A stretch of DNA of 37,198 nucleotides from Oscillospiraceae bacterium (GTDB lineage Bacteria > Bacillota > Clostridia > Oscillospirales > Acutalibacteraceae), in NCBI GenBank assembly GCA_015065445.1, contig SVQF01000001.1, positions 1-37,198 on the forward strand, written 5' to 3'. The position numbers and the translations under genes are program-made. Positions 1-7,707 of this stretch are shown here, one piece after another. The notes below the pieces were generated by a model, which had not been told where the DNA came from, searched no databases, and worked only from the letters and a program-made list of their open reading frames with translations. Every line of letters begins with the position of its first letter. The first letter of the stretch is position 1.

Positions 1-2
1 CC

Positions 3-257
3 GAGGTTATCAAGCCTGTGCAAAAGCTCAAAGTTAACTATCTCGGCGGTCACAACCCACGCCTTCACACAGACGAAACTCTGCTTGCACTTTCAATTTC
101 AGCAAGCACCAACGAACACGCCGCAGCTGCACTTGCACAGTTGAAGAACCTCTGCAACACGGAGTTCCACTCAACAGTAATGCTTGCTCAGGTTGACGAA
201 AACCTGCTTAAGCGACTCGGCGTACGTGTGACCTGCGACCCCGTAATGAAAAAATAA
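3..257 (+). CDS. DUF1846 (UPF0371) family protein, C-terminal fragment
   Basis: Only the last ~84 residues are present; the reading frame is open to the left edge, so the GTG at 18 used by the ORF track is not the true start. The fragment contains GGHNPRLHTDETLLALSISA and ends RLGVRVTCDPVMKK. This matches the conserved C-terminus of the ~500-residue DUF1846/UPF0371 family, in which a block with NPRLH and LALSISA is followed by LxQVD and LGxxxTCDPV-like motifs. The family's biochemical role is not settled. A strong terminator follows directly, so this is the last gene of its transcript. Confidence 0.85.
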   Translation, partial: EVIKPVQKLKVNYLGGHNPRLHTDETLLALSISASTNEHAAAALAQLKNLCNTEFHSTVMLAQVDENLLKRLGVRVTCDPVMKK

Positions 258-264
258 GTTTTAA

Positions 265-347
265 AGCCCCGACAAAGCCCCACTTGTTATAAGGATGTTA
301 CGCCTCCTTATGACAAGCGGGGCTAGAGTCGGGGTTTAATTTTTGTT
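265..347 (+). terminator. Strong intrinsic terminator after the DUF1846 gene
   Basis: A long, nearly continuous hairpin pairs AAGCCCCGAC with GTCGGGGTTT on the outside, AGCCCC with GGGGCT in the middle, and CTTGT/ATAAGGA with TCCTTAT/ACAAG near the loop. The sequence AATTTTTGTTT follows it. This is a typical Rho-independent terminator of unusually long stem. Confidence 0.85.
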
Positions 348-390
348 TAATAATCCTTTTGTACTATGGCATCAGCAAAGGGGTGACATT

Positions 391-1122
391 ATGAAAAAGA
401 AAGCTATAAAATACATTATGATTGCAGCGATGTGTACAGTAATCAGTGCCGCAGTAAGTACGGGAACGTACTTTGCACTTGACTATGCTGATTTGCACAT
501 TGCAAGTACAAGCACGCAAAGCGAACGCAGTCACGGCAAATCACAGGACTCGCAAAACGGGACTGAGCATATGAGCCGCAGTAAAGACGAAACGGAGAAA
601 TCCGAGACGGAAAACACTCAGTCGGCTGATAAGGACTCGCACAAAAAGCCGTCGTCTGAAAGCAGCGAAACAAAAACGGACGGCACCGTAACCAAGACCA
701 AAAAAACAGGCAGCAAAAAAACTAACGGCACGGATAATTCCGAGCAGACGAACAAAACAACAAAAAGCGAAAAATCGCACTCATCGTCAACAAGCCGTTC
801 GCCGTCGGGCGAAAGTGATACCGACAACAGTTCGGACAAGAGTAAATCAGGTACCTCCGAAAAACCTTCCTCCTCTGCCATAGAAGATACGGACGATGAG
901 TTATCTTACAGCGATTTTATAGAACTCTATATCACCGAACTCGGCGGCGAGCTCAGCGAGGAGGAGGTTGAAACACTCAGAAACGGCAGCGTAACCGATG
1001 CGGTAAACATTATTCTTCTGCACAGCGGCGAGGACACCGCAACAGCAGTTGAGGAGATGACCGCCGAAGAAATTCAACCTGAAGAAACGCAGGCTGACGC
1101 TGACGAAATAACACAGGAGTAA
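391..1122 (+). CDS. Secreted/anchored Ser-Lys-Thr-rich hypothetical protein
   Basis: The start is ATG 391, not the track's 343, because AAAGGGGTG sits at ribosome-site distance ahead of it. This gives 243 aa. Residues about 6-27 form one hydrophobic stretch (YIMIAAMCTVISAAVSTG...), a signal peptide or N-terminal anchor. Residues about 40-165 are a low-complexity hydrophilic linker rich in Ser, Thr, Lys, Glu and Asp. A compact acidic C-terminal segment beginning DDELSYSDFIELYITELGG is probably a small helical domain. No family is recognised. It is probably an extracytoplasmic protein with a disordered stalk. It is flanked by terminators on both sides and so is monocistronic. Confidence 0.7.
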   Translation: MKKKAIKYIMIAAMCTVISAAVSTGTYFALDYADLHIASTSTQSERSHGKSQDSQNGTEHMSRSKDETEKSETENTQSADKDSHKKPSSESSETKTDGTVTKTKKTGSKKTNGTDNSEQTNKTTKSEKSHSSSTSRSPSGESDTDNSSDKSKSGTSEKPSSSAIEDTDDELSYSDFIELYITELGGELSEEEVETLRNGSVTDAVNIILLHSGEDTATAVEEMTAEEIQPEETQADADEITQE

Positions 1123-1123
1123 C

Positions 1124-1165
1124 AAAAAAAGAGTATGCCGCAATAAACGACATACTCTTTTACTC
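1124..1165. terminator. Bidirectional terminator between convergent genes
   Basis: AAAAGAGTATG pairs with CATACTCTTTT around a 13-nt loop, giving an A-tract on one side and a T-tract on the other. It lies between the rightward secreted-protein gene and the end of the leftward operon and can serve both. Confidence 0.8.
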
Positions 1166-1170
1166 TTTAT

Positions 1171-1503
1171 TCAGTTAAGCAGCAGATAGCCCGCTACACC
1201 GTAAAGGCTCGAAACCATTACAAGCACGTTTGCAACGGCGTTTGTTTTGCCTGCCGCCATTCGCACAATAATTCCTATTCCGCTGAACAGCAAACCTGCC
1301 CAGGCAGCGATAACCTTGTTTGTCATAGACGCATCGTGCGAGGTTGCATTTACCACGGTTACAAGCACCGACAGTGCAACTGCAAGCCAGAAGAAAATCA
1401 GATGCAGTCTTTCGTCGCCCTTAGGCTTGAACATAAACACCGACGTTACAATAAATGAAAATACTATTACAACATACAGAATTGTGATGGGCTGAAATAC
1501 CAT
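1171..1503 (-). CDS. Small integral membrane protein, four predicted helices
   Basis: A 110-aa protein with four hydrophobic stretches, at about residues 5-25, 34-52, 62-82 and 88-108, separated by short charged loops (KPKGDERLH, NATSHDASMTNK, AAGKTN). No catalytic motif is visible and no family is recognised. It begins 2 nt after the birA stop and is the last gene of the leftward lexA-to-birA run, so it is likely co-transcribed with birA. The function is unknown. Confidence 0.65.
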   Translation of the reverse strand: MVFQPITILYVVIVFSFIVTSVFMFKPKGDERLHLIFFWLAVALSVLVTVVNATSHDASMTNKVIAAWAGLLFSGIGIIVRMAAGKTNAVANVLVMVSSLYGVAGYLLLN

Positions 1504-1505
1504 AG

Positions 1506-2450
1506 TTATATTCTCCTTATACTGATTTCACCGCTTGTGAGAGTGGTGAGTTCGCCGCTTTCAAGACGGACGGTGAGTCCGCCGTTTTCGTCAATAGCCA
1601 CTGCTGTTGCAGGGGTTACAACCCTGTCTTTGATAAAATTGATTTTTTCGCCTATAATCATTGAGTGCGTGCGGTAGTAATCAATAAACTCAGATGCTGG
1701 CGACGACGCCACCCTGCAGAGTTCGTCCGCAATCGCTGCAATAAGAACGCTGCGTTTTACCTGTGCATTAAGGCTTGCGGCGTTTTCAACGTCGCTCGGA
1801 AAATGCACGGTTCTGATATTCATACCCACGCCGATTACAACCGAGGTGACTGTCTGCGTTTCAAAGTCCGTAATTGCCTCCGTAAGAATTCCGCAAATCT
1901 TTTTACCGCCGAGATAAACGTCGTTAACCCACTTAATCTGCGGTTTTTTATCGGTCAGCCTTTCGACAGCTCTGCACACTGCAACCGCCGCTGCGGTTGT
2001 TGCACTTACGGTGTTGCCGAGTGAACTCATCGGGTGAAGAACAAGAGTCATATAAACGCCAGTAAGTGCGGGAGAGTAAAACGATTTGCCCTGCCTGCCC
2101 CTGCCGCTCGTCTGCTCGTCTGCAGTAACAAGAAACACGTTGTTTTTTCCCGAACTGATAAGCCGCTTTGCCTCGTTATTCGTTGAATCAATTGTAGGAT
2201 AGCACAGCACCTCAATATCGTTTTGAAGGTTTGCTGCAATAAGCTCGGGGGTGATAATATCGTTTTCTTCCCCGAGTCTGTAACCCTTGTTTGTTACAGC
2301 GTCAATAACATACCCGTCGCTTCGCAGAGCCTTAACAGACTTCCACACGGCTGCACGGCTGATTTGAAGAGTCTTTGCCATTTCTTCGCCGCTGATAAAA
2401 CCGTCGGCGTTTTTTATAAGCAGACTCAGTATTTTTTCTTTAGACGTCAT
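1506..2450 (-). CDS. birA: Bifunctional biotin--[acetyl-CoA carboxylase] ligase / biotin repressor BirA
   Basis: This enzyme activates biotin as biotinyl-AMP and attaches it to a lysine of the biotin carboxyl carrier protein. Residues 1-60 form a winged helix (SGEEMAKTLQISRAAVWKSV), so this is the repressor-type version. The ligase core shows STNNEAK (~89-95), the adenylate loop GRGRQG (116-121) and KWVNDVYLGGKKICGILTE (~174-192) with the catalytic lysine region. The C-terminal cap ends in a GEISIRRI-type strand. The 314-aa length fits full-length BirA. It starts 1 nt after the degV-family stop codon, indicating one transcript. Confidence 0.95.
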   Translation of the reverse strand: MTSKEKILSLLIKNADGFISGEEMAKTLQISRAAVWKSVKALRSDGYVIDAVTNKGYRLGEENDIITPELIAANLQNDIEVLCYPTIDSTNNEAKRLISSGKNNVFLVTADEQTSGRGRQGKSFYSPALTGVYMTLVLHPMSSLGNTVSATTAAAVAVCRAVERLTDKKPQIKWVNDVYLGGKKICGILTEAITDFETQTVTSVVIGVGMNIRTVHFPSDVENAASLNAQVKRSVLIAAIADELCRVASSPASEFIDYYRTHSMIIGEKINFIKDRVVTPATAVAIDENGGLTVRLESGELTTLTSGEISIRRI

Positions 2451-2451
2451 A

Positions 2452-3312
2452 CTACTTTTTTATGTAAAAAATTGCAAGCGTTCCGGGTCCGCAGTGCGAC
2501 GAAATAGTGCAGCCTGCGTCGGCATAAATAACCTCGTCAAACCTGCCGTTGCCCTCTACAAGACCTTTGACAAATGCAAGCGTTGACGGTTCAATACTTC
2601 CGCTGTTTGCAATTACAATGCGTGTTGTGTCAATTTTGTTGGCTTCGGCAAGGCAGTCGCCTGCATACTGTTTGTAAACGGCGTCCATCTTGCCCCTGTA
2701 CTTTTTGGCAACGTCCATCGCACCGTTTTCGTCAACGGCGATTGACGGCTTTATGCCAAGCACGTTTGCACCGAACTTTGCAACTCCCGAGCATCTGCCG
2801 CCCTTGTGCAGATACTCAAGCGAGCTGAGTACAAAGGTGGCACTGACTTTGGGTACAAGTTTTGCGATTTTGTCTGCAATCTTTTTAGCGTCCATACCCT
2901 TGTCACGAAAATCGCAAGCCTTCAGAACAAGCAGTCCCATTGCGGTGCAGAGCGATTTTGAATCAACAACGTAAACGTCGTCAAACTCTTCTGCGGCAAG
3001 GCAGGCGTTCTGGTAAGTTGACGAAATAGCCGACGACAAACTGATATGCACAACCTTTTTGCCCTCTGACACAGCACGCTCAAAAACCTCGTAATACCTG
3101 CCGAGCGGCACTGCCGAAGTTTTGGGGAGTATACCGTTTTGCTCAACAAAACTGTATATGTCGTTTGGTTTTACATCCACGCCGTCAAGAAACTCGTTTT
3201 CGCCGAGAAGAATTGACAGCGGTATAATCTGAATATCCCTTTTTTCTGCAAGCTCAAAAGGAAGGTCGCAGGTGGAATCTGCTGTGATTAGTACATCCTT
3301 TGCAGTTGCCAT
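2452..3312 (-). CDS. DegV family fatty-acid-binding protein
   Basis: A 286-aa protein of the DegV family, which binds a fatty acid between two alpha/beta domains; some members (FakB) present fatty acids to the kinase FakA. The N-terminus ITADSTCDLP, followed by IPLSI and the DGVDV block, is diagnostic. SLSSAISSTYQNA (~93-105) is the family ligand-carboxylate segment, and the C-terminus has the HCGPGTLAIFY block. Full length. An AGAGG site precedes ATG 3312. No fakA is in view, so its physiological partner is unknown. Confidence 0.92.
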   Translation of the reverse strand: MATAKDVLITADSTCDLPFELAEKRDIQIIPLSILLGENEFLDGVDVKPNDIYSFVEQNGILPKTSAVPLGRYYEVFERAVSEGKKVVHISLSSAISSTYQNACLAAEEFDDVYVVDSKSLCTAMGLLVLKACDFRDKGMDAKKIADKIAKLVPKVSATFVLSSLEYLHKGGRCSGVAKFGANVLGIKPSIAVDENGAMDVAKKYRGKMDAVYKQYAGDCLAEANKIDTTRIVIANSGSIEPSTLAFVKGLVEGNGRFDEVIYADAGCTISSHCGPGTLAIFYIKK

Positions 3313-3332
3313 ATGAATAACCTCTGTTTTTT

Positions 3333-4613
3333 TTATTTTGTGCCGTAGTTTATCGCTACGGTCTTGATTTCGCTTTGCGGGTACGACTTGTCAAAAGTAA
3401 TCTTAAGCACTTCGGCACCCTTTACCTCTCTTATTTCGGCAGTGTAGGCAATATCGTAAGCGTCTTTCTCGCCAGAGTTGATAATTACCGAAAACTCGCC
3501 GTTTGTTTTTGCTTCGGCGGCAAAGCTGAATCCCTTTTTAGCCGTAAGTTCGGCGTAAGAATTGGTGATTTTTATTTTGCTGACGTTCTTTATATCGGTC
3601 GCCTGCGACGACAAATCAAGCGTCTGCGTCGTTGTGTCGGCGTTGTATCCGGTGGTGTAGGTAACCCAATCGATTATCTTGTCCGCCGAGTCGGTGGACT
3701 TGTCCGAATTAAGCTCGGTATAGCTCCACTTTACGTCTGACGCCGTGTGCGGGTCGGACACTTTGTACTCGGCAGCCGCCTTAAAGTTCATCGTCTTGTT
3801 TTTGACTATGAACTCGCCCTTTTTTATGTCGAGTTTGAAGTTGATATAGCCTGCGGTCTGAACAACGTCGGTACCCTTGTACCTTGCGTTAACTTCAACG
3901 CTGATACATATTTCTTTCTTTTTGTTTATGGAGTAAGTGCCTTTGCCCTTTGACCAGCCCTCAAACGTCAGATACTTGCCGCCGTTTTGCATCGCACGGG
4001 CGTAACCGTTAAAGCCGTCGAGTGCAAGACCCGTGTCTGCGTCGTAATTAATAGTCTTTGACTTGCTGTTCATAGAAACCTGCAAAAACTTTTTGCAGTT
4101 CTTGAGCTGACCGATTTCCTCACGAATCTGCTTGTCAAGTATGTCCGTCCAGGTTGTCTGCGACGCACAGTAAACGGTGTAGTTCACGTTCTTTTTTTTA
4201 TCGGTCTTGGGGTCAAGAAGATAAACCTCGTAAACGTACTCGCCCGAAGACTCGTTTTGCGAACTGACCGCCTTGATGATAAGCTCCTTGTCGTCGTCCT
4301 TATCGAAGTTTGTAAGATACATCTCGGGCGGCTGGGCGTCAATCATCTTGCTCCAGTTGGTAAACTCATATTCTTTTTTGCCGTGTGTCAGCACCACGCC
4401 CCTGCTGCCTTTGTAAAGGTAAAAATCGTCGTCGGGAAGCGACGCAATAAGCACACGGTTTGAATTTTTTTCCGTTGCCGGCTGCTGCGAAACCGTGGTA
4501 AGCTGCAGCGTGTTTGTTTTGTCAAACGGGTTGCCGTTTGTGCGATAGTACACGCCAAACACAACTGCGACTGCAAGCACGAGAACGAGCAGCACTCTGA
4601 AAAAATACTTCAT
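3333..4613 (-). CDS. Hypothetical signal-anchored extracytoplasmic protein
   Basis: I start at ATG 4613 (MKYFFRVLLVLV), not the track's 4652, because GGAG lies about 11 nt upstream and the longer form would overlap the HAD gene. This gives 426 aa. Residues about 4-22 are one hydrophobic helix (signal anchor). The remainder is soluble, beta-rich and Lys/Thr/Asp rich. It contains an EYEFTNWSKMIDAQPPEMY-like block and acidic DKDDDKELI that resembles a calcium-binding or FG-GAP-like loop. It sits 4 nt after the HAD phosphatase gene. No family is assigned; a cell-surface protein is the most I can support. Confidence 0.6.
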   Translation of the reverse strand: MKYFFRVLLVLVLAVAVVFGVYYRTNGNPFDKTNTLQLTTVSQQPATEKNSNRVLIASLPDDDFYLYKGSRGVVLTHGKKEYEFTNWSKMIDAQPPEMYLTNFDKDDDKELIIKAVSSQNESSGEYVYEVYLLDPKTDKKKNVNYTVYCASQTTWTDILDKQIREEIGQLKNCKKFLQVSMNSKSKTINYDADTGLALDGFNGYARAMQNGGKYLTFEGWSKGKGTYSINKKKEICISVEVNARYKGTDVVQTAGYINFKLDIKKGEFIVKNKTMNFKAAAEYKVSDPHTASDVKWSYTELNSDKSTDSADKIIDWVTYTTGYNADTTTQTLDLSSQATDIKNVSKIKITNSYAELTAKKGFSFAAEAKTNGEFSVIINSGEKDAYDIAYTAEIREVKGAEVLKITFDKSYPQSEIKTVAINYGTK

Positions 4614-4617
4614 TTCT

Positions 4618-5208
4618 TTAATCTCCGAATTTGTCGCTGTAAACAAATTCAACTTTTTTGCTTTTAACTATATGATAGCATTTGCCTGTGGCAAGTGCAA
4701 AAATATGTTTGTCAAATTTAAGTGAGTCGGAGTAAACATCTACAACTCTTATGTCCTTTTTGTCCAGTTCCTCGTGCAGCCGTCTTACCTTTTCTTCGCC
4801 ACGGCAGTTTTCACCCACAATGGCACCCGTCACGGGATTGTGCCGTGTGCATATAAGTTTTTCAAAGCCGAGCCTCTGCTGAATTTCGCCGAGCAGAAAG
4901 TCGGGGCTTGCACTAATCACAACGCTGTACCGCTGACGTGATTTGAACCAAGGGTGAACCTGCTTTTCGTGACGGTTCCAGAATCCTTTGACCGCACGCT
5001 TTTTAGGTATAAGCGGAAGGAACATAAAACAAATACGTTTAAACTGCGTAAAAGTTATAACTCTGAGCAGCATAAGAACAAGACCGACAACTACCACGGG
5101 CATCCACAAAATGCACCACGGGTAATGCAGCAAACAGTAACCCACAAACAGCGAGCCGCTGTCAAACGGAACTATTGTTTTGTCAAAATCGTAAATATCT
5201 ATCTCCAT
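4618..5208 (-). CDS. HAD-superfamily (subclass IB) phosphatase with membrane segment
   Basis: A 196-aa HAD-IB hydrolase related to phosphoserine and phosphatidylglycerophosphate-type phosphatases. Motif I is YDFDKT, with the nucleophile Asp7 and the acid Asp9. Motif II is ISASPDF, ENCRGEEKVRRL carries the motif III lysine region, and YSDSLKFD is motif IV. Between motifs I and II residues ~24-52 are strongly hydrophobic (LLHYPWCILWMPVVVVGLVLMLL), so the enzyme is membrane-associated and may act on a lipid or cell-envelope substrate. The substrate is not determined by sequence. It is translationally close to the secreted-protein gene downstream. Confidence 0.82.
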   Translation of the reverse strand: MEIDIYDFDKTIVPFDSGSLFVGYCLLHYPWCILWMPVVVVGLVLMLLRVITFTQFKRICFMFLPLIPKKRAVKGFWNRHEKQVHPWFKSRQRYSVVISASPDFLLGEIQQRLGFEKLICTRHNPVTGAIVGENCRGEEKVRRLHEELDKKDIRVVDVYSDSLKFDKHIFALATGKCYHIVKSKKVEFVYSDKFGD

Positions 5209-5221
5209 ATTATACTATTTG

Positions 5222-5719
5222 TTATACTTCTTTCTCGTCAAAAGAGAAGGTGATTTTTTTGTCGCTCTTAAACTGAGTAAGCTTTACGCCTGCGGAATTG
5301 AGCATTTTTTTGCTGGCGATTGTGCCCGGCGTGTTGGCGTATTTGTCCGAAATATACACAACCTCTTTTATTCCGCTCTGTATAATCGCCTTTGCACACT
5401 CGTTGCACGGAAAGAGTGCAACAAAGATGCGTGAGCCTCTTAAATCCTGTCCGCCCGAGTTGAGTATTGCATTAAGTTCTGCGTGGCAGACAAAGGGATA
5501 CTTTGTGTCGTTCGGCTCTGCCGCACTGCGTTCCCACGGAAAATCGTCATCGCTGCAGCCACGTGGAAAACCGTTGTAGCCAACCGACATAATTTTGTTG
5601 TCGTCGCTCACAATGCACGCACCGACCTGCGTGCTTGGGTCTTTGCTACGCATAGACGAAAGCAGCGATACGCCCATAAAGTATTCGTCCCACGAGATAT
5701 AGTCGCTTCTTTTTGGCAT
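5222..5719 (-). CDS. dCMP deaminase (ComEB-like)
   Basis: A 165-aa cytidine/deoxycytidylate deaminase that converts dCMP to dUMP for thymidylate synthesis. Zinc ligands and catalytic acid are visible in CHAE (His79, Glu81) and PCNEC (Cys105, Cys108). DPSTQVGACIV and GYNGFPRGC are the usual substrate-loop motifs of dCMP deaminases and separate it from tRNA or free-base deaminases. GAGGAG precedes ATG 5719. It follows the Mrp gene with a 24-nt gap in the same direction. Confidence 0.93.
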   Translation of the reverse strand: MPKRSDYISWDEYFMGVSLLSSMRSKDPSTQVGACIVSDDNKIMSVGYNGFPRGCSDDDFPWERSAAEPNDTKYPFVCHAELNAILNSGGQDLRGSRIFVALFPCNECAKAIIQSGIKEVVYISDKYANTPGTIASKKMLNSAGVKLTQFKSDKKITFSFDEKEV

Positions 5720-5743
5720 AGTATTCTCCTCTTTTTGCTGTTA

Positions 5744-6562
5744 TTAAAAAATGTTGAGTGCGTTTACAAAATCGTTGAGTTCGGCAGCCTCAATATCTTC
5801 TACTCTGCCCTCGTCAACAAGCTTTGCATTTTCGGGGTCAATAGGAAGTTTTGCCAGCACGGGAAGATTGAGTTCAGCTGCGGTTTCGTCAATCTGCGAC
5901 TCGCCGAAAATACTGTGCTTTTTGCCGCAGTCGGGGCATACAAAGTAGCTCATATTCTCTATAAGACCAAGCACGGGAATATTCATCATCTGTGCCATAT
6001 TGTACGCCTTGTTTACAATCATCTTTACCAAATCCTGCGGAGTTGAAACAATAACAATTCCGTCAACGGGAAGTGACTGGAAAACCGTAAGTGCAACGTC
6101 GCCTGTTCCGGGAGGCATATCAACAAAAAGAATGTCGAGGTCGCCCCAGTTTACGTCTGTCCAGAACTGCTGAATCATTCCGCTGATTACGGGACCACGC
6201 CATACAACAGGTGCGTTCACGTCTTCAAGAAGAAGGTTAACGCTCATCATTTTTACGCCCGTTTTTGTAACGGTGGGAAGAAGACCCGTTTCGTCCTGCA
6301 TTGCGTGGCTTGTGATGCCAAATGACTTTGGCACCGACGGGCCCGTAACGTCGGCGTCAAGAATACCGACTTTAAGCCCTGCCTTCTGGCACTTAGCGGC
6401 AAGCAGACAGCTTACCAGACTTTTGCCTACGCCGCCCTTTCCCGAAACAACGCCTATTACTTTTCTGATTTTTGAATGCTCGTTTGCGGGCTGAATAAAG
6501 CTCTGCTGTCTTGATGAACAGTCCTCGCCGCAGGTTGAGCAGTCGTGTGTACATTCACTCAT
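5744..6562 (-). CDS. mrp: Mrp/NBP35 (ApbC) family Fe-S cluster carrier ATPase
   Basis: A 272-aa P-loop ATPase of the Mrp/ApbC/NBP35 group, which binds and transfers iron-sulfur clusters. The N-terminus has a cysteine cluster C4-x3-C8-x2-C11-x3-C15, as in NBP35. The deviant Walker A motif is GKGGVGKS (41-48), with DMPPGTGD further on and a C-terminal CPDC pair (~207) that bridges the dimer-bound cluster. GGAG precedes ATG 6562. It lies 12 nt after lexA in the same direction. Confidence 0.93.
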   Translation of the reverse strand: MSECTHDCSTCGEDCSSRQQSFIQPANEHSKIRKVIGVVSGKGGVGKSLVSCLLAAKCQKAGLKVGILDADVTGPSVPKSFGITSHAMQDETGLLPTVTKTGVKMMSVNLLLEDVNAPVVWRGPVISGMIQQFWTDVNWGDLDILFVDMPPGTGDVALTVFQSLPVDGIVIVSTPQDLVKMIVNKAYNMAQMMNIPVLGLIENMSYFVCPDCGKKHSIFGESQIDETAAELNLPVLAKLPIDPENAKLVDEGRVEDIEAAELNDFVNALNIF

Positions 6563-6574
6563 TTCTGTATCTCC

Positions 6575-7162
6575 TTATTCGTAATTTCTTATTAAAGCGA
6601 TTACCTTGCCGAGCACTGCGAGTTCGTCCACGATAATCGGCTCATAGTTATCATTCTCAGGTTGCAGACGAAAATGCCCGTTTTCCTTGTAAAATCTTTT
6701 TACGGTTGCCTCGTCGTCAATAAGTGCAACAACAATTTCGCCGTTTTCGGCAACGGGTGTTTTTTCAACAATTACAAGGTCGCCGTCCGAAATAGCGGCG
6801 TTAATCATAGAGTCGCCCTTAACGTGCAGGGCAAAAAGCTCCCTGCCTGCACTGTTAATCGGAACGGGAATGTAGTCCTCTATGCTTTCAACCGCAAGAA
6901 TCGGCTGACCTGCCGTAACAGTACCTACAAGCGGCACGTAGTTTGCACGCCGGCTTCTGCCTGCGATGGTTATGGAGCGTTTTTGATTTGCGTCGCCACG
7001 CTCAATAAGTCCGCCCTCGGCAAGTGCGTTAAGGTGGTACTGAACCGTGGACGTGGACTTAACGCCAACCGCCTTGCAGATTTCACGCACCGACGGGGCA
7101 AATCCTCGCTCGTCTATGGTTTCTTTGATGTAGTCAAACACTTTCTGACGGGTTTTGCTCAT
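6575..7162 (-). CDS. lexA: LexA SOS-response repressor
   Basis: A 195-aa LexA, counted from ATG 7162. The winged-helix domain has FAPSVREICKAVGVKSTSTV (21-40). The self-cleavage site is Ala84-Gly85 (VTAGQP), with catalytic Ser118 (KGDSMI) and Lys155 (ATVKRF). It represses DNA-damage genes until RecA* triggers autocleavage. The start is ambiguous. A GTG at 7180 is too close to the AAGAGG site; a TTG at 7171 is 8-9 nt from it and gives MEKMSK...; ATG 7162 is the homology-based choice but has a weak site. First gene of the leftward run. Confidence 0.95.
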   Translation of the reverse strand: MSKTRQKVFDYIKETIDERGFAPSVREICKAVGVKSTSTVQYHLNALAEGGLIERGDANQKRSITIAGRSRRANYVPLVGTVTAGQPILAVESIEDYIPVPINSAGRELFALHVKGDSMINAAISDGDLVIVEKTPVAENGEIVVALIDDEATVKRFYKENGHFRLQPENDNYEPIIVDELAVLGKVIALIRNYE

Positions 7163-7183
7163 TTTTTCCAAAAGGCACACCTC

Positions 7184-7240
7184 TTTATATTATAATATAC
7201 TTTAATATACTAACACTTAATTAGTGCTTTGTCAAACAAA
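7184..7240 (-). promoter_or_regulatory. Probable lexA promoter with imperfect dyad
   Basis: Reading leftward, TTTGACA is followed by the imperfect dyad CACTAATTAAGTG and then TATATT/TATAAT boxes just before the AAGAGG site. The TTGACA-to-TATATT spacing is 20 bp, longer than ideal, and the exact -10 is uncertain. I do not see a canonical GAAC-N4-GTTC LexA box, so autoregulation is not shown. Confidence 0.4.
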
Positions 7241-7284
7241 TGTACACAACATATAAGATTACTTTTAAAAAATTTGAAAAAGTG

Positions 7285-7313
7285 TTGACATTTGGCAAAT
7301 AATAAGATATAAT
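7285..7313 (+). promoter_or_regulatory. Consensus sigma-A promoter of the tRNA pair
   Basis: TTGACA (7285-7290) and TATAAT (7308-7313) are separated by exactly 17 bp. Both boxes match consensus, and the first tRNA begins 20 nt downstream. This is a strong stable-RNA promoter. Confidence 0.9.
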
Positions 7314-7332
7314 CTTGCTTGCAATTTGAAAT

Positions 7333-7409
7333 GGCTTTATAGCTCAGTTGGCTAGAGCATGCGGTTCATACCCGCAGTGTCACTGGTTCGAATCCAGTTA
7401 AAGCCACCA
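7333..7409 (+). tRNA. tRNA-Met (CAT), elongator type
   Basis: The acceptor stem GGCTTTA/TAAAGCC, D-arm AGCTCAGTTGGCTAGAGC, anticodon loop TTCATAC closed by TGCGG/CCGCA, T-arm GGTTCGAATCC and encoded CCA are all present. The G1-C72 pair argues against an initiator tRNA. The GGTTCATACCC anticodon arm resembles the Bacillus elongator tRNA-Met. A tRNA-Ile2 with modified C34 is less likely. Confidence 0.93.
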
Positions 7410-7412
7410 AAT

Positions 7413-7487
7413 GGCCCGGTGGTCAAGAGGTTAAGACACCGCCCTTTCACGGCGGTAACACGGGTTCAATTCCCGTCCGGGTCACCA
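7413..7487 (+). tRNA. tRNA-Glu (TTC)
   Basis: The acceptor stem GGCCCGG/CCGGGTC has one G-T pair. The anticodon loop CTTTCAC is closed by CCGCC/GGCGG and gives anticodon TTC. The T-arm GGGTTCAATTCCC and encoded CCA are present. It is the last gene before the compositional change and therefore a possible integration target for the element to its right. Confidence 0.95.
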
Positions 7488-7494
7488 CCCTTTA

Positions 7495-7532
7495 GCGATA
7501 GAAGTTAAACAGCTTCTATCGCCTTTATTTTA
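7495..7532 (+). terminator. Intrinsic terminator of the tRNA operon
   Basis: GCGATAGAAG (7495-7504) pairs with CTTCTATCGC (7513-7522) and is followed by CTTTATTTT. A clean terminator 8 nt after the CCA of tRNA-Glu. Confidence 0.88.
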
Positions 7533-7606
7533 GCCAAATTTGGCTCTATTACTGCGTTTGCGGACTTTTGAATTTCAAAAATAAAAGTCGATACAAGTCG
7601 ATACAA
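7532..7606. repeat. Palindromes and 10-bp tandem repeat at probable ICE left edge
   Basis: Three ordered patterns are packed here. AGCCAAATTTGGCT (7532-7545) is a perfect 14-bp palindrome. GACTTTT (7563-7569) and AAAAGTC (7583-7589) flank the nested palindrome TTTTGAATTTCAAAA. GTCGATACAA is repeated twice head-to-tail (7587-7606). No gene is present. Such sites are common as recombinase or accessory-protein binding sites at element ends, but that role is inferred. Confidence 0.55.
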
Positions 7607-7627
7607 ACCCCGTACAAGACGACAAAA

Positions 7628-7687
7628 TTGGGGTAGATTTGTGGGGTACTGGGGTACTAATTGGGGTACTAAATGGGGTACTAATTT
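7628..7687. repeat. Tandem GGGGTACTAATT-type repeats
   Basis: GGGGTA recurs at 7630, 7643, 7651, 7663 and 7675. The last three copies are 12-bp units, GGGGTACTAATT / GGGGTACTAAAT / GGGGTACTAATT; the earlier two are shorter or degenerate. This is not a CRISPR, because there are no spacers. They may be protein-binding iterons at the ICE end. On the other strand they encode a repetitive peptide, so a decayed coding tail is an alternative. Confidence 0.65.
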
Positions 7688-7707
7688 TAACTAAATAATC
7701 TTTACAT

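Noticed and set aside
618-881. Leftward Leu/Ser-rich ORF in the first secreted-protein gene
   Set aside because: Antisense of the low-complexity Ser/Lys linker; no start signal.
7201-7260. Canonical LexA box upstream of lexA
   Set aside because: No GAAC-N4-GTTC-type site is visible; only an imperfect CACTTAATTAGTG dyad.
7628-7687. Possible CRISPR array
   Set aside because: Units are only 12 bp (three regular copies), with no unique spacers and no cas genes in the window.
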